64,000 nucleotides of DNA, taken from Pelomonas sp. Root1237. Lineage in GTDB: Bacteria > Pseudomonadota > Gammaproteobacteria > Burkholderiales > Burkholderiaceae_C. Each line of letters starts with the position of its first letter. Position 1 is the first letter of the stretch. Under the pieces are notes generated by a model. The model worked only from the letters and a program-made list of their open reading frames with translations, did no database searches and had not been told where the DNA came from. The stretch is from contig NZ_LMDK01000021.1 of assembly GCF_001425055.1 (NCBI RefSeq), positions 1 to 64,000 on the forward strand, in the 5' to 3' direction. Below are positions 44,323 through 54,112 of this stretch, one piece after another. The translations under genes were made by a program, and so were the position numbers.

Positions 44323-45761
44323 AGGGCGCGAGGGCTGCGGCTGTCGCACTGGCCGCAGGCCTGCTGCACACGGCCTCATTCGCGCCCACCGGCGCCTGGT
44401 ATCTGCAGCCCATCGCGCTGGCGCTGCTGTTCGCCACCATCGAGCAGGCCACCCCCAGGTTCGCGGCCCTCGTCGGCGCGCTGTTCGGCTTTGGCTGGCT
44501 GGCCTCGGGCCTGTGGTGGCTGCATATCAGCATGCACCAGTTCGGCGGTATCCCCTGGCTGCTGGCCGCGCTGGCGGTGGCATTGCTGGCGGCCTTTCTC
44601 AGCGGCTTCTACGCGCTGGCCCTGGGCCTGACCGCGCGCTGGATCGCGCCGGGCCGCTGGCGGCTGCTGGCTTTTGCGCCAGCCTGGCTGCTGGCCGAGC
44701 TGGCACGGGCGACCTGGCTCAGCGGCTTCCCGTGGATCGCGGCGGGTTATGCCCACACCGTCGGCCCGCTGGCGGGCTGGGCGCCCTGGGTGGGGGTCTA
44801 CGGCATCTCCGCGCTGGCAGCGCTGGCGGCCGCCGGCCTGGTATGGCTAAAGCGCGGCGCCGTTGCCTGGGCCGCGCCTGCGCTCCTGATCCCGCTGGCA
44901 GGCCTGCTGCTGCCGCAGGACTTCACGACCTCCACGGGCCGCCTGGCCCTGTCCCTGGTCCAGCCCAGCATCCCGCAGGACCAGAAGTTCGACCCGGCCC
45001 GCTTCGCCGCCAATCTGGAGTTGCTGGCCCGGCTCATCGAGTCGGCGCGCGGCCAGGTCGTCATCACACCCGAGTCCGTCGTGCCGCTGCCGCTGGCCGA
45101 ACTGGACCGCGCCACCCTCGTGCGCCTGGCCCGCCCCGAACGCCCCGCACTGCTCGGCGCCTTCCTCGGCAATGCCGACGAGGGCTTCGTCAATTCCGTC
45201 GTCGCCCTGGGCAGCGACTACCACTACGGCAAGCGCCATCTGCTGCCTTTCGGCGAGTTCATCCCGCCGGGCTTTGGCTGGTTCGTGCATGCCATGAACA
45301 TCCCGCTGGACGACCAGGCCCGCGGCGGCCACCAGCGCCCCTGGGCCGTCGCCGGCCAGAGGCTGCGGCCGCTGATCTGCTACGAGGATCTGTTCGGCGA
45401 GGACTTCGTGCAGAGCGCCGTCGGGCCCGACGCGGCGACCGCCTTCGTCAACGTCAGCAACCTGGCCTGGTTCGGCACCGTCATGATCCAGGACCAGCAT
45501 CTGCAGTTCTCGCAGATGCGCGCTCTCGAGTTCCAGCGCCCCGTCGCCCGCTCGACCAACACTGGCGCCACTGCCCTTGTTGACCATCACGGCCACATCA
45601 CCGCCCGGCTGCCCGCCCTGCAGCGCGGCGTGCTGGAGGTCGAAGTCGACGGCCGCAGCGGCTCCACGCCCTATGCCCGCTGGCTGGCCGCGCTGGGGCT
45701 TTGGCCGCTCTGGCTTTTGTCCCTGTTGGCCCTGGCGGGCGTGCGCAGGGCGGCCTCATAG
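44319..45761 (+). CDS. lnt: apolipoprotein N-acyltransferase
   Basis: A 480-residue inner-membrane enzyme that adds the third acyl chain to lipoproteins. It has about seven membrane helices and a nitrilase-like periplasmic domain with the catalytic triad: Glu in TPESVVPLP, Lys in [12 protein letters not shown] and Cys in ICYEDLFGE. It starts at GTG overlapping the corC stop (GTGA). Confidence 0.95.
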   Translation: MKGARAAAVALAAGLLHTASFAPTGAWYLQPIALALLFATIEQATPRFAALVGALFGFGWLASGLWWLHISMHQFGGIPWLLAALAVALLAAFLSGFYALALGLTARWIAPGRWRLLAFAPAWLLAELARATWLSGFPWIAAGYAHTVGPLAGWAPWVGVYGISALAALAAAGLVWLKRGAVAWAAPALLIPLAGLLLPQDFTTSTGRLALSLVQPSIPQDQKFDPARFAANLELLARLIESARGQVVITPESVVPLPLAELDRATLVRLARPERPALLGAFLGNADEGFVNSVVALGSDYHYGKRHLLPFGEFIPPGFGWFVHAMNIPLDDQARGGHQRPWAVAGQRLRPLICYEDLFGEDFVQSAVGPDAATAFVNVSNLAWFGTVMIQDQHLQFSQMRALEFQRPVARSTNTGATALVDHHGHITARLPALQRGVLEVEVDGRSGSTPYARWLAALGLWPLWLLSLLALAGVRRAAS

Positions 45762-45790
45762 AATCGGCCACCCCCTCTCCCCCTCGCCTC

Positions 45791-46723
45791 ATGCTGACCT
45801 TCCAGCAAATCATCCTGACCTTGCAGGACTATTGGTCCAAGCAAGGCTGCGCCCTGCTCCAGCCCTACGACATGGAAGTTGGCGCCGGCACCAGCCACAC
45901 CGCCACCTTCCTGCGCGCCCTCGGCCCCGAGCCCTGGAAGGCCGGGTATGTGCAGCCCAGCCGCCGCCCCAAGGACGGCCGCTACGGCGACAACCCGAAT
46001 CGACTGCAGCACTACTACCAATATCAGGTGGTGCTCAAGCCCGCGCCGGCCAACATCCTGGAGCTCTATCTCGGCTCGCTGGAGGCGCTGGGCTTCGACC
46101 TGAAGAAGAACGACGTGCGCTTCGTCGAGGACGACTGGGAGAACCCGACGCTCGGTTGCTGGGGCCTGGGTTGGGAGGTGTGGCTGAACGGCATGGAGGT
46201 CACGCAGTTCACCTATTTCCAGCAGGTCGGCGGCATCGACTGCAAGCCCATCACCGGCGAGATCACCTACGGCCTGGAGCGCCTGGCGATGTACTTGCAG
46301 GGCAAGGAATCGGTCTATGACCTGGTCTACACCGACGGCCTGACTTATGGCGACGTGTTCCACCAGAACGAGGTCGAGCAGTCGACCTACAACTTCGAGC
46401 ACAGCGATGTGGACTTCCTGCTGTCGGCCTTTGCCGCGCATGAAAGGAAGAGCCAGGAGCTGATGGTCGAGAAGCTCGCCCTGCCCGCCTACGAGCAGCT
46501 GCTGAAGGCCGCCCACAGCTTCAATCTGCTGGATGCCCGCGGCGCCATCAGCGTGACCGAGCGCGCGGCCTACATCGGCCGCATCCGCAACCTGGCCCGC
46601 GCCGTTGCGCAGAGCTATCTGGACAGCCGCGCGCGCCTCGGCTTCCCGATGGCCCCCAAGGCCTGGGCGGATGAAGTCGTCGCGCAGATCGAACTGAAGA
46701 ACAGCAAGAAGGCGGCCGCTTGA
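45791..46723 (+). CDS. glyQ: glycyl-tRNA synthetase alpha subunit
   Basis: A 310-residue class II synthetase subunit starting [19 protein letters not shown], with the catalytic motifs ([29 protein letters not shown]). It forms an alpha2beta2 enzyme with GlyS, whose start overlaps its stop (TGATG). Confidence 0.97.
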   Translation: MLTFQQIILTLQDYWSKQGCALLQPYDMEVGAGTSHTATFLRALGPEPWKAGYVQPSRRPKDGRYGDNPNRLQHYYQYQVVLKPAPANILELYLGSLEALGFDLKKNDVRFVEDDWENPTLGCWGLGWEVWLNGMEVTQFTYFQQVGGIDCKPITGEITYGLERLAMYLQGKESVYDLVYTDGLTYGDVFHQNEVEQSTYNFEHSDVDFLLSAFAAHERKSQELMVEKLALPAYEQLLKAAHSFNLLDARGAISVTERAAYIGRIRNLARAVAQSYLDSRARLGFPMAPKAWADEVVAQIELKNSKKAAA

Positions 46724-48852
46724 TGAATCTGCTCGTTGAACTGTTTGTCGAAGAGCTGCCGCCCAAGGCGCTGAAGAAGCTGGGCGAGTCCTTCGCCAGC
46801 GTGTTGGCCGACAGCCTGAAGGCCCAGGGCCTCGCCGCTGCGGACGCCGCCGTCACGTCGTTCGCGTCGCCGCGCCGCCTCGGCGTGCATGTGGCCAACG
46901 TCGCCGCCAAGGCCGCCGACAAGGCCGTGCAGCAGAAGCTGATGCCGGTCGCCGTCGCCCTCACCGCTGATGGCCAGGCCACGCCCGCGCTGCTGAAGAA
47001 GCTGGCCTCCATCGGCGCCGGCCCCGAAGTCGTGCCGCAACTCAAGCGCTTGCCCGACGGCAAGGCCGAGGCGCTGTTCTGGGACAGCATGCAAGCCGGC
47101 GCCACGCTCGCGCAGGGCCTGCAGAAGGCGCTGGATGAAACCCTCGCCAAGCTGCCCATCCCCAAGGTCATGAGCTATCAGCTCGAAGACGGCTGGACCG
47201 ACGTGAAGTTCGTGCGCCCGGCCCATGGCCTCGTCGCGCTGCACGGCAGCGAGATCGTGCCCGTGCAGGCCCTGGGCCTGACTGCCGGCCGCACGACCTG
47301 CGGCCATCGCTTTGAAGCCGCCCAGCCCACGGTCAGCATTAAATCGGCCGACAGCTATGCCACTCAACTGCGTGACCAGGGCGCCGTCATCGCCGGTTTT
47401 GCCGAGCGGCGCGCCGAGATCGCGCGCCAACTCAAGGGTGCGGCCGATGCGCTGAGCCTCACGCCCATCGATGACGCGGCCCTGCTCGACGAAGTCACCG
47501 CCCTCGTCGAGCGCCCCAATGTGCTGACCTGTGCGTTCGAGGCCGAGTTCCTGGCCGTGCCGCAGGAGTGCCTCATCCTGACGATGAAGGCCAACCAGAA
47601 GTACTTCCCGCTGCTGGACTCTCAAGGCAAGTTGACCCGCCACTTCCTGGTCGTCAGCAACATCGCGCCCGCCGACGCCGGCGCCGTCGTGCAGGGCAAC
47701 GAGCGCGTCGTGCGCCCGCGCCTGGCCGACGCCAAGTTCTTCTTCGACCAGGACCGCAAGAAGAAGCTCGAAGACCGCCTGCCGGGCCTGGCCAAGGTCG
47801 TGTACCACGGCAAGCTGGGCAGCCAGGGCGAGCGCGCCGAGCGCGTCAGGTCGATCGCGCATGCCATCGTCAACCAGCTGAGCATGGCGACCCTGCCCTA
47901 CACGGTCGACGCCGACGACGAGTTCAAGGTGCTGGACAGCAAGGTCCAGCAGGCCAGCCAGCTCGCCAAGTGCGACCTGCTGACCGACATGGTCGGCGAG
48001 TTCCCCGAGTTGCAGGGCATCATGGGCGGCTACTACGCCCGCCACGAAGGCCTGCGCGACGGCGTCGCCATCGCCATCGAGGACCACTACAAACCGCGCT
48101 TCGCCGGCGACGCGCTGCCGCGCAACCACACCGGCACCGTCGTGGCGCTGGCAGACAAGCTGGAGACGCTGGTGGGCCTGTTCGGCATCGGCCAGCTGCC
48201 CACCGGCGACAAGGACCCGTTCGCACTGCGCCGCCATGCGCTGGGCGTCATCCGCATCCTCGTCGAGAAGAACCTGCCGCTGGACCTGCCCGCGCTGATC
48301 GACGCGGCCGTGCCGGCCTTCGGCGAGCTCATCGAGAACCCACGTGAACCGCTGCTGAGCTTCTTCGCTGATCGCCTGTCTGTGTCGCTGCGTGACCAGG
48401 GTTACAGCGCCCAGGAAGTCGACGCCGTGCTGGCGCTGAACCCCGCTCGCCTGGGTGACGTGCCGCGCCGTCTCGAAGCCGTGCGTGCCTTTGCCGCCCT
48501 GGCCGAAGCGGCGTCGCTCGCGGCTGCCAACAAGCGCGTCGGCAACATCCTGAAGAAGGTCGAAGGCGAACTGCCCCACGCCATCAACGATGCGCTGCTG
48601 AAGGAAGCCGCCGAGCAGGCCTTGGCCGCCGCGATTGCCGAAGTCCAACCCACTGCCGACCTGCTGTTCGAGCAGCATGACTACACCGGTTCGTTGAAGG
48701 CCCTGGCCGCGCTCAAGGGCCCGGTAGACGCCTTCTTCGACGACGTGATGGTCAACGCCGAGGATCCGCTGCTCCGCGCCAACCGGCTGGCCCTGCTGGG
48801 CCGCCTGCACGCCGCCATGAACCGGGTCGCCGACCTGTCGCGCCTTGCCTAA
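46723..48852 (+). CDS. glyS: glycyl-tRNA synthetase beta subunit
   Basis: A 709-residue subunit required for tRNA binding, starting [18 protein letters not shown]. It contains the conserved HD-like segment and C-terminal anticodon-binding region (FFDDVMVNAEDPLLRANRLALL). Coupled to glyQ. Confidence 0.97.
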   Translation: MNLLVELFVEELPPKALKKLGESFASVLADSLKAQGLAAADAAVTSFASPRRLGVHVANVAAKAADKAVQQKLMPVAVALTADGQATPALLKKLASIGAGPEVVPQLKRLPDGKAEALFWDSMQAGATLAQGLQKALDETLAKLPIPKVMSYQLEDGWTDVKFVRPAHGLVALHGSEIVPVQALGLTAGRTTCGHRFEAAQPTVSIKSADSYATQLRDQGAVIAGFAERRAEIARQLKGAADALSLTPIDDAALLDEVTALVERPNVLTCAFEAEFLAVPQECLILTMKANQKYFPLLDSQGKLTRHFLVVSNIAPADAGAVVQGNERVVRPRLADAKFFFDQDRKKKLEDRLPGLAKVVYHGKLGSQGERAERVRSIAHAIVNQLSMATLPYTVDADDEFKVLDSKVQQASQLAKCDLLTDMVGEFPELQGIMGGYYARHEGLRDGVAIAIEDHYKPRFAGDALPRNHTGTVVALADKLETLVGLFGIGQLPTGDKDPFALRRHALGVIRILVEKNLPLDLPALIDAAVPAFGELIENPREPLLSFFADRLSVSLRDQGYSAQEVDAVLALNPARLGDVPRRLEAVRAFAALAEAASLAAANKRVGNILKKVEGELPHAINDALLKEAAEQALAAAIAEVQPTADLLFEQHDYTGSLKALAALKGPVDAFFDDVMVNAEDPLLRANRLALLGRLHAAMNRVADLSRLA

Positions 48853-48883
48853 AGCCTCAATGCGCGCCGACCACGCCCACGGC

Positions 48884-49504
48884 ATGAAGCTCGTCATCCT
48901 CGGGCGGGACGGCACGATCAACCGCTACCGCGACGACCACGTCAAGGCGCCGGAGGAACTCGACCCGCTGCCGGGGGCGCTGGAGGCCGTCGCGCGCCTC
49001 AATCACGCCGGCTGGCACACGGTGCTGGCGACCAACCAGGCCGGCATTGGCCGCGGCCTGCTGGACATGGCTTCGCTGAATGCCGTGCACATCCGCCTGA
49101 ACCAGTTGCTGGCCGAAAAGGGCGGGCGCCTGGACGCGGCGTTCTTCTGCCCGCACACGCCCGAAGAAGGCTGCGACTGCCGCAAGCCCCTGCCCGGCCT
49201 CATCCAGCAGATCGGCGAGCGCTTCGACGTCGCGCTCGCCACCATCCACATGGTCGGCGCGTCGCTGACCGACCTGCTGACGGCGCAGAACGCCGGCTGC
49301 ATGCCCCACCTCGTGCTGACCGGCCCCTTCGGCAGCCTCGGCACCAACGAGCTCGCCAACCTGCTCGTGCAGGTGCCCACGGCCCGCGTGCACGACGACC
49401 TGATGAGCTTTGCCGAAGCCATCATCCAGGAGGAGCGCCGCCGCGTTGCCGTGCAGCGCGGCCAGGTTCTGACCCCCGACACCCAGGCCGGAGACCTGAA
49501 CTGA
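48884..49504 (+). CDS. gmhB: GmhB-like HAD phosphatase with altered nucleophile motif
   Basis: A 206-residue HAD-family protein matching D-glycero-D-manno-heptose 1,7-bisphosphate 7-phosphatase (LPS core heptose synthesis), including ATNQAGIGRG and the zinc-binding CPHTPEEGCDCRKP segment. The usual DxDGT starts with the nucleophile Asp; here it reads GRDGTIN, with Gly in that place. Start MKLVILG is chosen for family fit; an in-frame ATG at 48860 is possible. It lies between glyS and plsC on the same strand. Confidence 0.8.
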   Translation: MKLVILGRDGTINRYRDDHVKAPEELDPLPGALEAVARLNHAGWHTVLATNQAGIGRGLLDMASLNAVHIRLNQLLAEKGGRLDAAFFCPHTPEEGCDCRKPLPGLIQQIGERFDVALATIHMVGASLTDLLTAQNAGCMPHLVLTGPFGSLGTNELANLLVQVPTARVHDDLMSFAEAIIQEERRRVAVQRGQVLTPDTQAGDLN

Positions 49505-49516
49505 AGTGATGAGCCC

Positions 49517-49600
49517 ACCCCCTACCGGCTTCGCCGGCCCCCTCAAGGGGGCGATGCCAGCAGCCCGGCAAAGCCGGTTCTGCGGCATCCGCTTGGCCAT
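49517..49600. repeat. hairpin-rich intergenic repeat
   Basis: Three short perfect stems in a row: CCGGC/GCCGG (49525-49537), GCCCCC/GGGGGC (49537-49552) and CCGGC/GCCGG (49565-49577). Its composition suggests a dispersed intergenic repeat different from the five-copy family. Only one copy is in the window. Confidence 0.5.
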
Positions 49601-49645
49601 GCACTCTGGCGCCACCGTTGCGCACCTATTGATTCGGAAGTCCTG

Positions 49646-50446
49646 ATGGCAACGCTATTGAGCGCTATCCGCTCGCTGATCTTTGTCCTGGTTCTCGTCG
49701 TCACCGTCATCCCCTGGGCGACCGGTGTCGTCATCCTGTCCATCTTCCGCCGCGGCGACCCGGTCTACTGGGCTTGTGCCGGCTGGCTCAAGGTCGCCAT
49801 CTGGAGCGCGCGCCTCATCTGTGGCATCCGCTGGCGCATCCAGGGCATGGAGAACCTGCCGTCGGCTTCGGACCGCCGCGCCGGCGTCGTGCTGCTGTCC
49901 AAGCACCAGAGCACGTGGGAGACCTTTGCCTACCCGGCCCTGCTCAGCCATCCGCTGGCCTATGTCTTCAAGCGCGAACTGCTCTACGTGCCCTTCTTCG
50001 GCTGGGCGATGGCGCGCATGGACATGATCCACATCGACCGTGGCCGCCGCACGGAGGCCTGGAACAAGGTGCTCAGCCAGGGCAAACGCCTCGGTGGCCA
50101 GGGCAACTGGGTCATCATGTTCCCCGAAGGCACGCGCATCCCGCGCGGCCAGGTCGGCGACTACAAGACCGGCGGCACCCGCCTGGCCATCGAGGCCGGT
50201 CTGCCCGTCGTGCCCATCGCCGCGACGGCGGCGCGCTGCTGGCCACGCAAGAGCTTCCTGCTGCGTCCGGGCGTGGTGGACATCTCCATCGGCCGGCAGA
50301 TCCGGCCCGAGGGTCGCTCGCCAGCCGAGCTGATGAACGAGGTCAAGGACTGGATCGAATCCGAGATGCGCCGCCTCGACCCCGAGGCCTATGCCAACCC
50401 TCCGTCCGCCGGCGTCGCCGGCGACCCGGCGGCGAACCAACGCTGA
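49646..50446 (+). CDS. plsC: 1-acyl-sn-glycerol-3-phosphate acyltransferase
   Basis: A 266-residue membrane-associated enzyme making phosphatidic acid. One N-terminal membrane helix (about 5-30) precedes the acyltransferase motifs KHQSTWE (H-x4-E instead of H-x4-D) and FPEGTRIPRG. The Glu variant is, as I recall, common in this branch of the family. Confidence 0.93.
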   Translation: MATLLSAIRSLIFVLVLVVTVIPWATGVVILSIFRRGDPVYWACAGWLKVAIWSARLICGIRWRIQGMENLPSASDRRAGVVLLSKHQSTWETFAYPALLSHPLAYVFKRELLYVPFFGWAMARMDMIHIDRGRRTEAWNKVLSQGKRLGGQGNWVIMFPEGTRIPRGQVGDYKTGGTRLAIEAGLPVVPIAATAARCWPRKSFLLRPGVVDISIGRQIRPEGRSPAELMNEVKDWIESEMRRLDPEAYANPPSAGVAGDPAANQR

Positions 50447-50451
50447 TCACC

Positions 50452-51261
50452 ATGCCCGCCAAGCGCCCGGCCCCACTCCTGCAGGACAGCCAGCTGTCAC
50501 TGTTCGACGTGGAGCCGGAGATCACGCCAGCCGAGCCCGGCGCGCCGCGCGCGCGGCGTGAGCTGCTGCTGGGCCAGCATCGCATCGGCTATGAACTCAA
50601 GCGGGCGCGCCGGCGCTCGATCGGCTTCGTCGTCGGGCCGCAGGGCCTGCGCGTCAGCGCACCGCGCTGGGTGCCCATCAACGAGATCGAACGCGCCCTG
50701 CATCACAAGGGCGATTGGATCCTGCGCAAGCTCGTCGAGCAGCGCGAACGCCAGCAGCGCATCCAGGCGTCGCGCATCGAGTGGCTGGACGGCGGCCGCC
50801 TGCCCTATCTCGGCGAAGCGTTGACGCTGGTGCTGGCACCTGCCGAGCGCGAGGTGGTGTGGGATGCCGCCACGCGCCAGTTGCGCCTGCCACTGCCCCA
50901 GGGCGCCTCGGCCGAGCAGATCCGAGACCTGGCCCAGTCCTGGCTGCAGGCCCGCGCGCGCGAGGACTTCCTGCCGCGCTGCCGCCAGTTCGCCGACCAG
51001 CTCGGCGTGGCCATGAAGTCGCTGCGCCTGTCCTCGGCGCAGACGCGCTGGGGCAGCGCCAGCGCCGACGGCTCCATCCGCCTGAACTGGCGCCTCATCC
51101 ATTTCGCGCCGGCCATCATCGACTACGTCGTTGCTCACGAACTGGCCCATCTGCGCGAGATGAACCACAGCCCGGCGTTCTGGGACACGGTGCGCTCCGT
51201 GCTGCCCGATTTCGAGCGCTCGCGCGATGCGCTGCGTGAGGAATCCATCGTGGTTCAGTAG
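50452..51261 (+). CDS. YgjP/SprT-like zinc metallopeptidase
   Basis: A 269-residue protein of the M48-like YgjP family. The zinc site is HELAHLREMNH near the C-terminus. Conserved SSAQTRWGSASADGSIRLNW precedes it. It starts at ATG 50452, five bases after the plsC stop, and is followed directly by structured repeat copy 4. Confidence 0.88.
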   Translation: MPAKRPAPLLQDSQLSLFDVEPEITPAEPGAPRARRELLLGQHRIGYELKRARRRSIGFVVGPQGLRVSAPRWVPINEIERALHHKGDWILRKLVEQRERQQRIQASRIEWLDGGRLPYLGEALTLVLAPAEREVVWDAATRQLRLPLPQGASAEQIRDLAQSWLQARAREDFLPRCRQFADQLGVAMKSLRLSSAQTRWGSASADGSIRLNWRLIHFAPAIIDYVVAHELAHLREMNHSPAFWDTVRSVLPDFERSRDALREESIVVQ

Positions 51262-51397
51262 GCCCCTCGTCCAGTCTGGCCCGGCTGAACGCCGGCCAAC
51301 CTGGCCGGTCCCCCTGGGGGACGGCGATGCTTGCAGCATTGAGCTGCAAGCACATCGCCAAGGCGGGCCGGCTTGGGGCGGCCCGGCACTCGGCCCG
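51262..51397 (+). repeat. structured intergenic repeat, copy 4 (short form)
   Basis: Starts immediately after the TAG of the metallopeptidase gene with GCCCCTCG. The core hairpin has stem end CTTGCAGC/GCTGCAAG around loop ATTGA, and ends at CTCGGCCCG. The stem again differs from other copies by paired changes. Confidence 0.8.
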
Positions 51398-51547
51398 AAA
51401 GACGCCGCAATGGCTTGCATGTGAATACTACCGAGCCACGGTCACCCTGCCGCCTTCACAAAGCGCAACACTTCGTCTGACGCTGTCACACAGGTACCCG
51501 CAGCCGGCCCAGCCGGAGGGAGTGAAGGTACCGCGCTAAGCCGGACC

Positions 51548-51586
51548 GCCGCCGCACGATCTTGATCGTCGGCGGCGTTTCTCTTT
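51548..51586 (+). terminator. rho-independent terminator
   Basis: Stem CGCCGCCGCACGAT (51548-51561) with ATCGTCGGCGGCG (51565-51577; one bulged base), followed by TTTCTCTTT. It lies 287 bp after the metallopeptidase stop, with no gene between apart from repeat copy 4 and about 150 bp that I cannot assign. Confidence 0.7.
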
Positions 51587-51596
51587 GGCGCCGGCG

Positions 51597-52655
51597 TCAG
51601 CCGGGCAGGAAGCGGTAGACGCCGTCGGCGCCCAGTTCGCGCCTGAGTTCGCCCTTGAGCCACAGCGCGTGCAGGTGGGCAATGGCCTCGCCCATCGCGA
51701 ACGTCGTCTGGTGCAGGTCGAGCTTGCGTTTGAACAGCACGGGCAGCAGGCCGGCCGCATGCGTCGGTTCGGCGCGGCAGGCGGCGATGACCTCGGCGAG
51801 GCGCTCGACATGGTGCTCCTGCAACTGGTCGATGCGCGCATGCAGGCCGGTGAAAGGCTTGCCGTGCGAGGGCAGCACCAGCGTGTCGGCCGGCAGCTCC
51901 AGGTAGCGCTTGAGTGAGTCCAGATAGAGCGTCAGCGGGTCGGCCTCGGGCTCGACGTCGACGACGGAAACATTCGTCGAAATGCGCGGCAGCACCATGT
52001 CGCCGCTGATCAGCAGCTTGGCTTCTTCGCAGAACAGGCTGATGTGCTCGGGCGCGTGGCCGTAGCCGGCGATGCAGCGCCAGGTGCGCCCGCCGATGTC
52101 GATCTCGCTGCCATCCATCAGCCGCCGGTAGCTGGCCGGCACGACCGGCACCATCTTGGGGTAGTAGTCGGCACGGGCGCGGATCTTCTCCAGCGACTCC
52201 GGGTCGGTCAGGCCATGGCTGCCAAAGAAGGCCGCTGCCGAAGCGCCGCCCATGCCCACCGTCGAGCCGCTGGCCAGGCGGGCGAGGTTGTAGTCGGTCG
52301 CGCTCATCCACAACCGGCAGTTCCATTTCTCGGTCAGCCAGTGCCCGAGCCCGAGGTGGTCAGGGTGGAAGTGCGTCGCAATGACACGCAGCACGGGCAA
52401 ACCGTCCAGGTGCGCGGCAAACACCTGCTCCCAGTTGGCGCGTGTGTCGTCGCTGGCGATGCCGCAGTCGACGATGGTCCAGCCCTCGCGACCATCGAGA
52501 CGGTCACGCAGCAGCCACAGGTTGATGTGGTCCAGCGCAAAGGGCAGGCCCATGCGCACCCAGCGCACGCCGGGTGCCAGGTCCAACGCCTCGCCGGGTT
52601 GGGGCAGGGTATCGCCCAGGGGGTAATGCAGTTCGGATTCGCGTGGATTGGCCAT
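51597..52655 (-). CDS. MBL-fold metallo-hydrolase
   Basis: A 352-residue metallo-beta-lactamase-fold hydrolase with the metal site THFHPDHLG, a downstream GYGHAPEH and further His ligands, and a C-terminal winged segment. The specific substrate is not evident. It is divergent from a MerR regulator with a palindromic operator between them, a layout seen for LiuR-type control of acyl-CoA or branched-chain amino acid catabolism. Confidence 0.87.
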   Translation of the reverse strand: MANPRESELHYPLGDTLPQPGEALDLAPGVRWVRMGLPFALDHINLWLLRDRLDGREGWTIVDCGIASDDTRANWEQVFAAHLDGLPVLRVIATHFHPDHLGLGHWLTEKWNCRLWMSATDYNLARLASGSTVGMGGASAAAFFGSHGLTDPESLEKIRARADYYPKMVPVVPASYRRLMDGSEIDIGGRTWRCIAGYGHAPEHISLFCEEAKLLISGDMVLPRISTNVSVVDVEPEADPLTLYLDSLKRYLELPADTLVLPSHGKPFTGLHARIDQLQEHHVERLAEVIAACRAEPTHAAGLLPVLFKRKLDLHQTTFAMGEAIAHLHALWLKGELRRELGADGVYRFLPG

Positions 52656-52668
52656 GACCGCTCTAGAC

Positions 52669-52682
52669 TGACGTTTACGTCA
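52669..52682. promoter_or_regulatory. palindromic operator TGACGTTTACGTCA
   Basis: Perfect 6+6 inverted repeat around TT in the short space between the divergent MBL and MerR starts. It resembles motifs reported for LiuR-like MerR regulators, and is probably bound by the adjacent MerR protein. Confidence 0.6.
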
Positions 52683-52695
52683 ATTGAGTGTAGCC

Positions 52696-53097
52696 ATGCC
52701 CTCCCGCCGACCTGTCCCCGCCGCGACCGAAACGACCTACACGATCACTGAACTCGCCGCCGAGTTCGACATCACGCCGCGTGCGATCCGCTTTTACGAG
52801 GACATGGGCCTGCTGGAGCCTGGCCGCAAGGGCCGCAACCGCGTCTACACGCCGCGCGACCGCACTCGGCTGAAGCTGACGCTGCGCGGCAAACGCCTGG
52901 GCCTGGCCCTGCAGGAGATCAAGCAGCTCGTCGACATGTATGACAGCCAGGCCAGCGCTGCGCCCCAGTTGCGGGCCTTCCTCACCATCCTGGCGCAGCA
53001 CCGCCAGCAGCTCGAACAGCAGCGTCACGACATCGAAGTCACGCTGGCCGAGATCCAGCAGCACGAGAAGCGTTGCCGCGCCTTGCTGGGGTCTTGA
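52696..53097 (+). CDS. MerR-family regulator (LiuR-like)
   Basis: A 133-residue regulator with an N-terminal MerR HTH (YTITELAAEFDITPRAIRFYEDMGLL) and a C-terminal dimerisation coiled coil. It has no metal-binding Cys. ATG 52696 is chosen; an in-frame TTG at 52684 is possible. It probably autoregulates and controls the divergent MBL gene. Confidence 0.86.
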   Translation: MPSRRPVPAATETTYTITELAAEFDITPRAIRFYEDMGLLEPGRKGRNRVYTPRDRTRLKLTLRGKRLGLALQEIKQLVDMYDSQASAAPQLRAFLTILAQHRQQLEQQRHDIEVTLAEIQQHEKRCRALLGS

Positions 53098-53251
53098 ACC
53101 ATCGGCCAAGCGTGACGCTTTGCCGGGAGCGGCCTCAAATTGCGTCGCATGCGGGACAAACCCCGCTGACGCCATCCCACAGTCTGACTAGAGTCCGCCC
53201 CTCGACCGAGGTGGCATTTGCCACCGGCCGAAATGTCTTTGTGGAGCTGTC

Positions 53252-54013
53252 ATGACACTCGGACCGCGCCGTACCCTGGCGCTTGCCCTGCCCGCCATCG
53301 CGGGCGCCCTGCTGATGCTGGCCCAAGCGGCCAGCGCCCAACAAGAAGCACCCAAGGCCGAGAGCCTCGAGCGTGCGCAGAAGGCCGCCGACGCCGTCTT
53401 CCACTGGATCAAGCTCAACGCCGACAAGGGCGCCAACCGTCAGGCGCCCGCACCGGCGCCGGCGCCAGCCGCCGCGCCGCGCAAGCCGGCTCCGGCTCCC
53501 GTGGCGGCCGCGCCCCGGCCCGCGCCTGCCCCAACGCCCGGCACGGCACCCGCACCGACCGCTGCCGCAGCTGTTGCGCCCCCGACCACCGTTGCTACCG
53601 CGCCGCAGGCGGCGCCCGAGCCTGAACCTGAAGTTGAGCGCACGCCCGTGCTGCTCGCCTCTGCGGCGCCGACGCCCGCCCCCGCTGCCCCGATGGCCGC
53701 CGCGGCACGGGCCGCGGAGCCGCCGCCCAAGCCGGCCGAGGAAGAGGCCGAGGAGCCGCTGAAACTGCTGGCCAAGGTCGAACCGGCCATCCCGCGCCAG
53801 ATGCAGCAGCAGAGCACCTTCCGCAACGGTTTTGCCCAGGTGCAGTTCACGGTCGGGCCTGACGGCGCGGTCCAGCAGGCCTCGGTCATCAAGGCCAGCC
53901 ATTCGCGGTTGGGCACGGCGGCCGTCGAGGCCGTCAAGCAATGGCGCTTCGCTCCCATCCGCAAGGCCCGCGAGGCCGCTGTCGAAGTCGCCTTCAAGAG
54001 CGACACCGACTGA
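53252..54013 (+). CDS. TonB-like C-terminal domain protein
   Basis: A 253-residue exported protein: signal peptide (ending AASAQ), a Pro/Ala-rich extended middle (about 65-165), and a TonB-type C-terminal domain (about 170-250, GAVQQASVIKASHSRLGTAA). A cleavable signal instead of a TonB anchor helix would make it soluble in the periplasm, unlike classical TonB. No exbBD is nearby. Confidence 0.75.
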   Translation: MTLGPRRTLALALPAIAGALLMLAQAASAQQEAPKAESLERAQKAADAVFHWIKLNADKGANRQAPAPAPAPAAAPRKPAPAPVAAAPRPAPAPTPGTAPAPTAAAAVAPPTTVATAPQAAPEPEPEVERTPVLLASAAPTPAPAAPMAAAARAAEPPPKPAEEEAEEPLKLLAKVEPAIPRQMQQQSTFRNGFAQVQFTVGPDGAVQQASVIKASHSRLGTAAVEAVKQWRFAPIRKAREAAVEVAFKSDTD

Positions 54014-54112
54014 TTTCAGTCTCGGGCGTCCCCGGGTTGACGCTGAGCCAACGGGCGGAGATGCTGTTGTCGAGCCGTTAGAAGTCCTGCGGCCACAAAT
54101 CAGGGAGTTTCC

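Noticed and set aside
49904-49924. PlsC H-x4-E as a catalytic defect
   Set aside because: Glu for Asp is conservative and, as I recall, usual in this branch.
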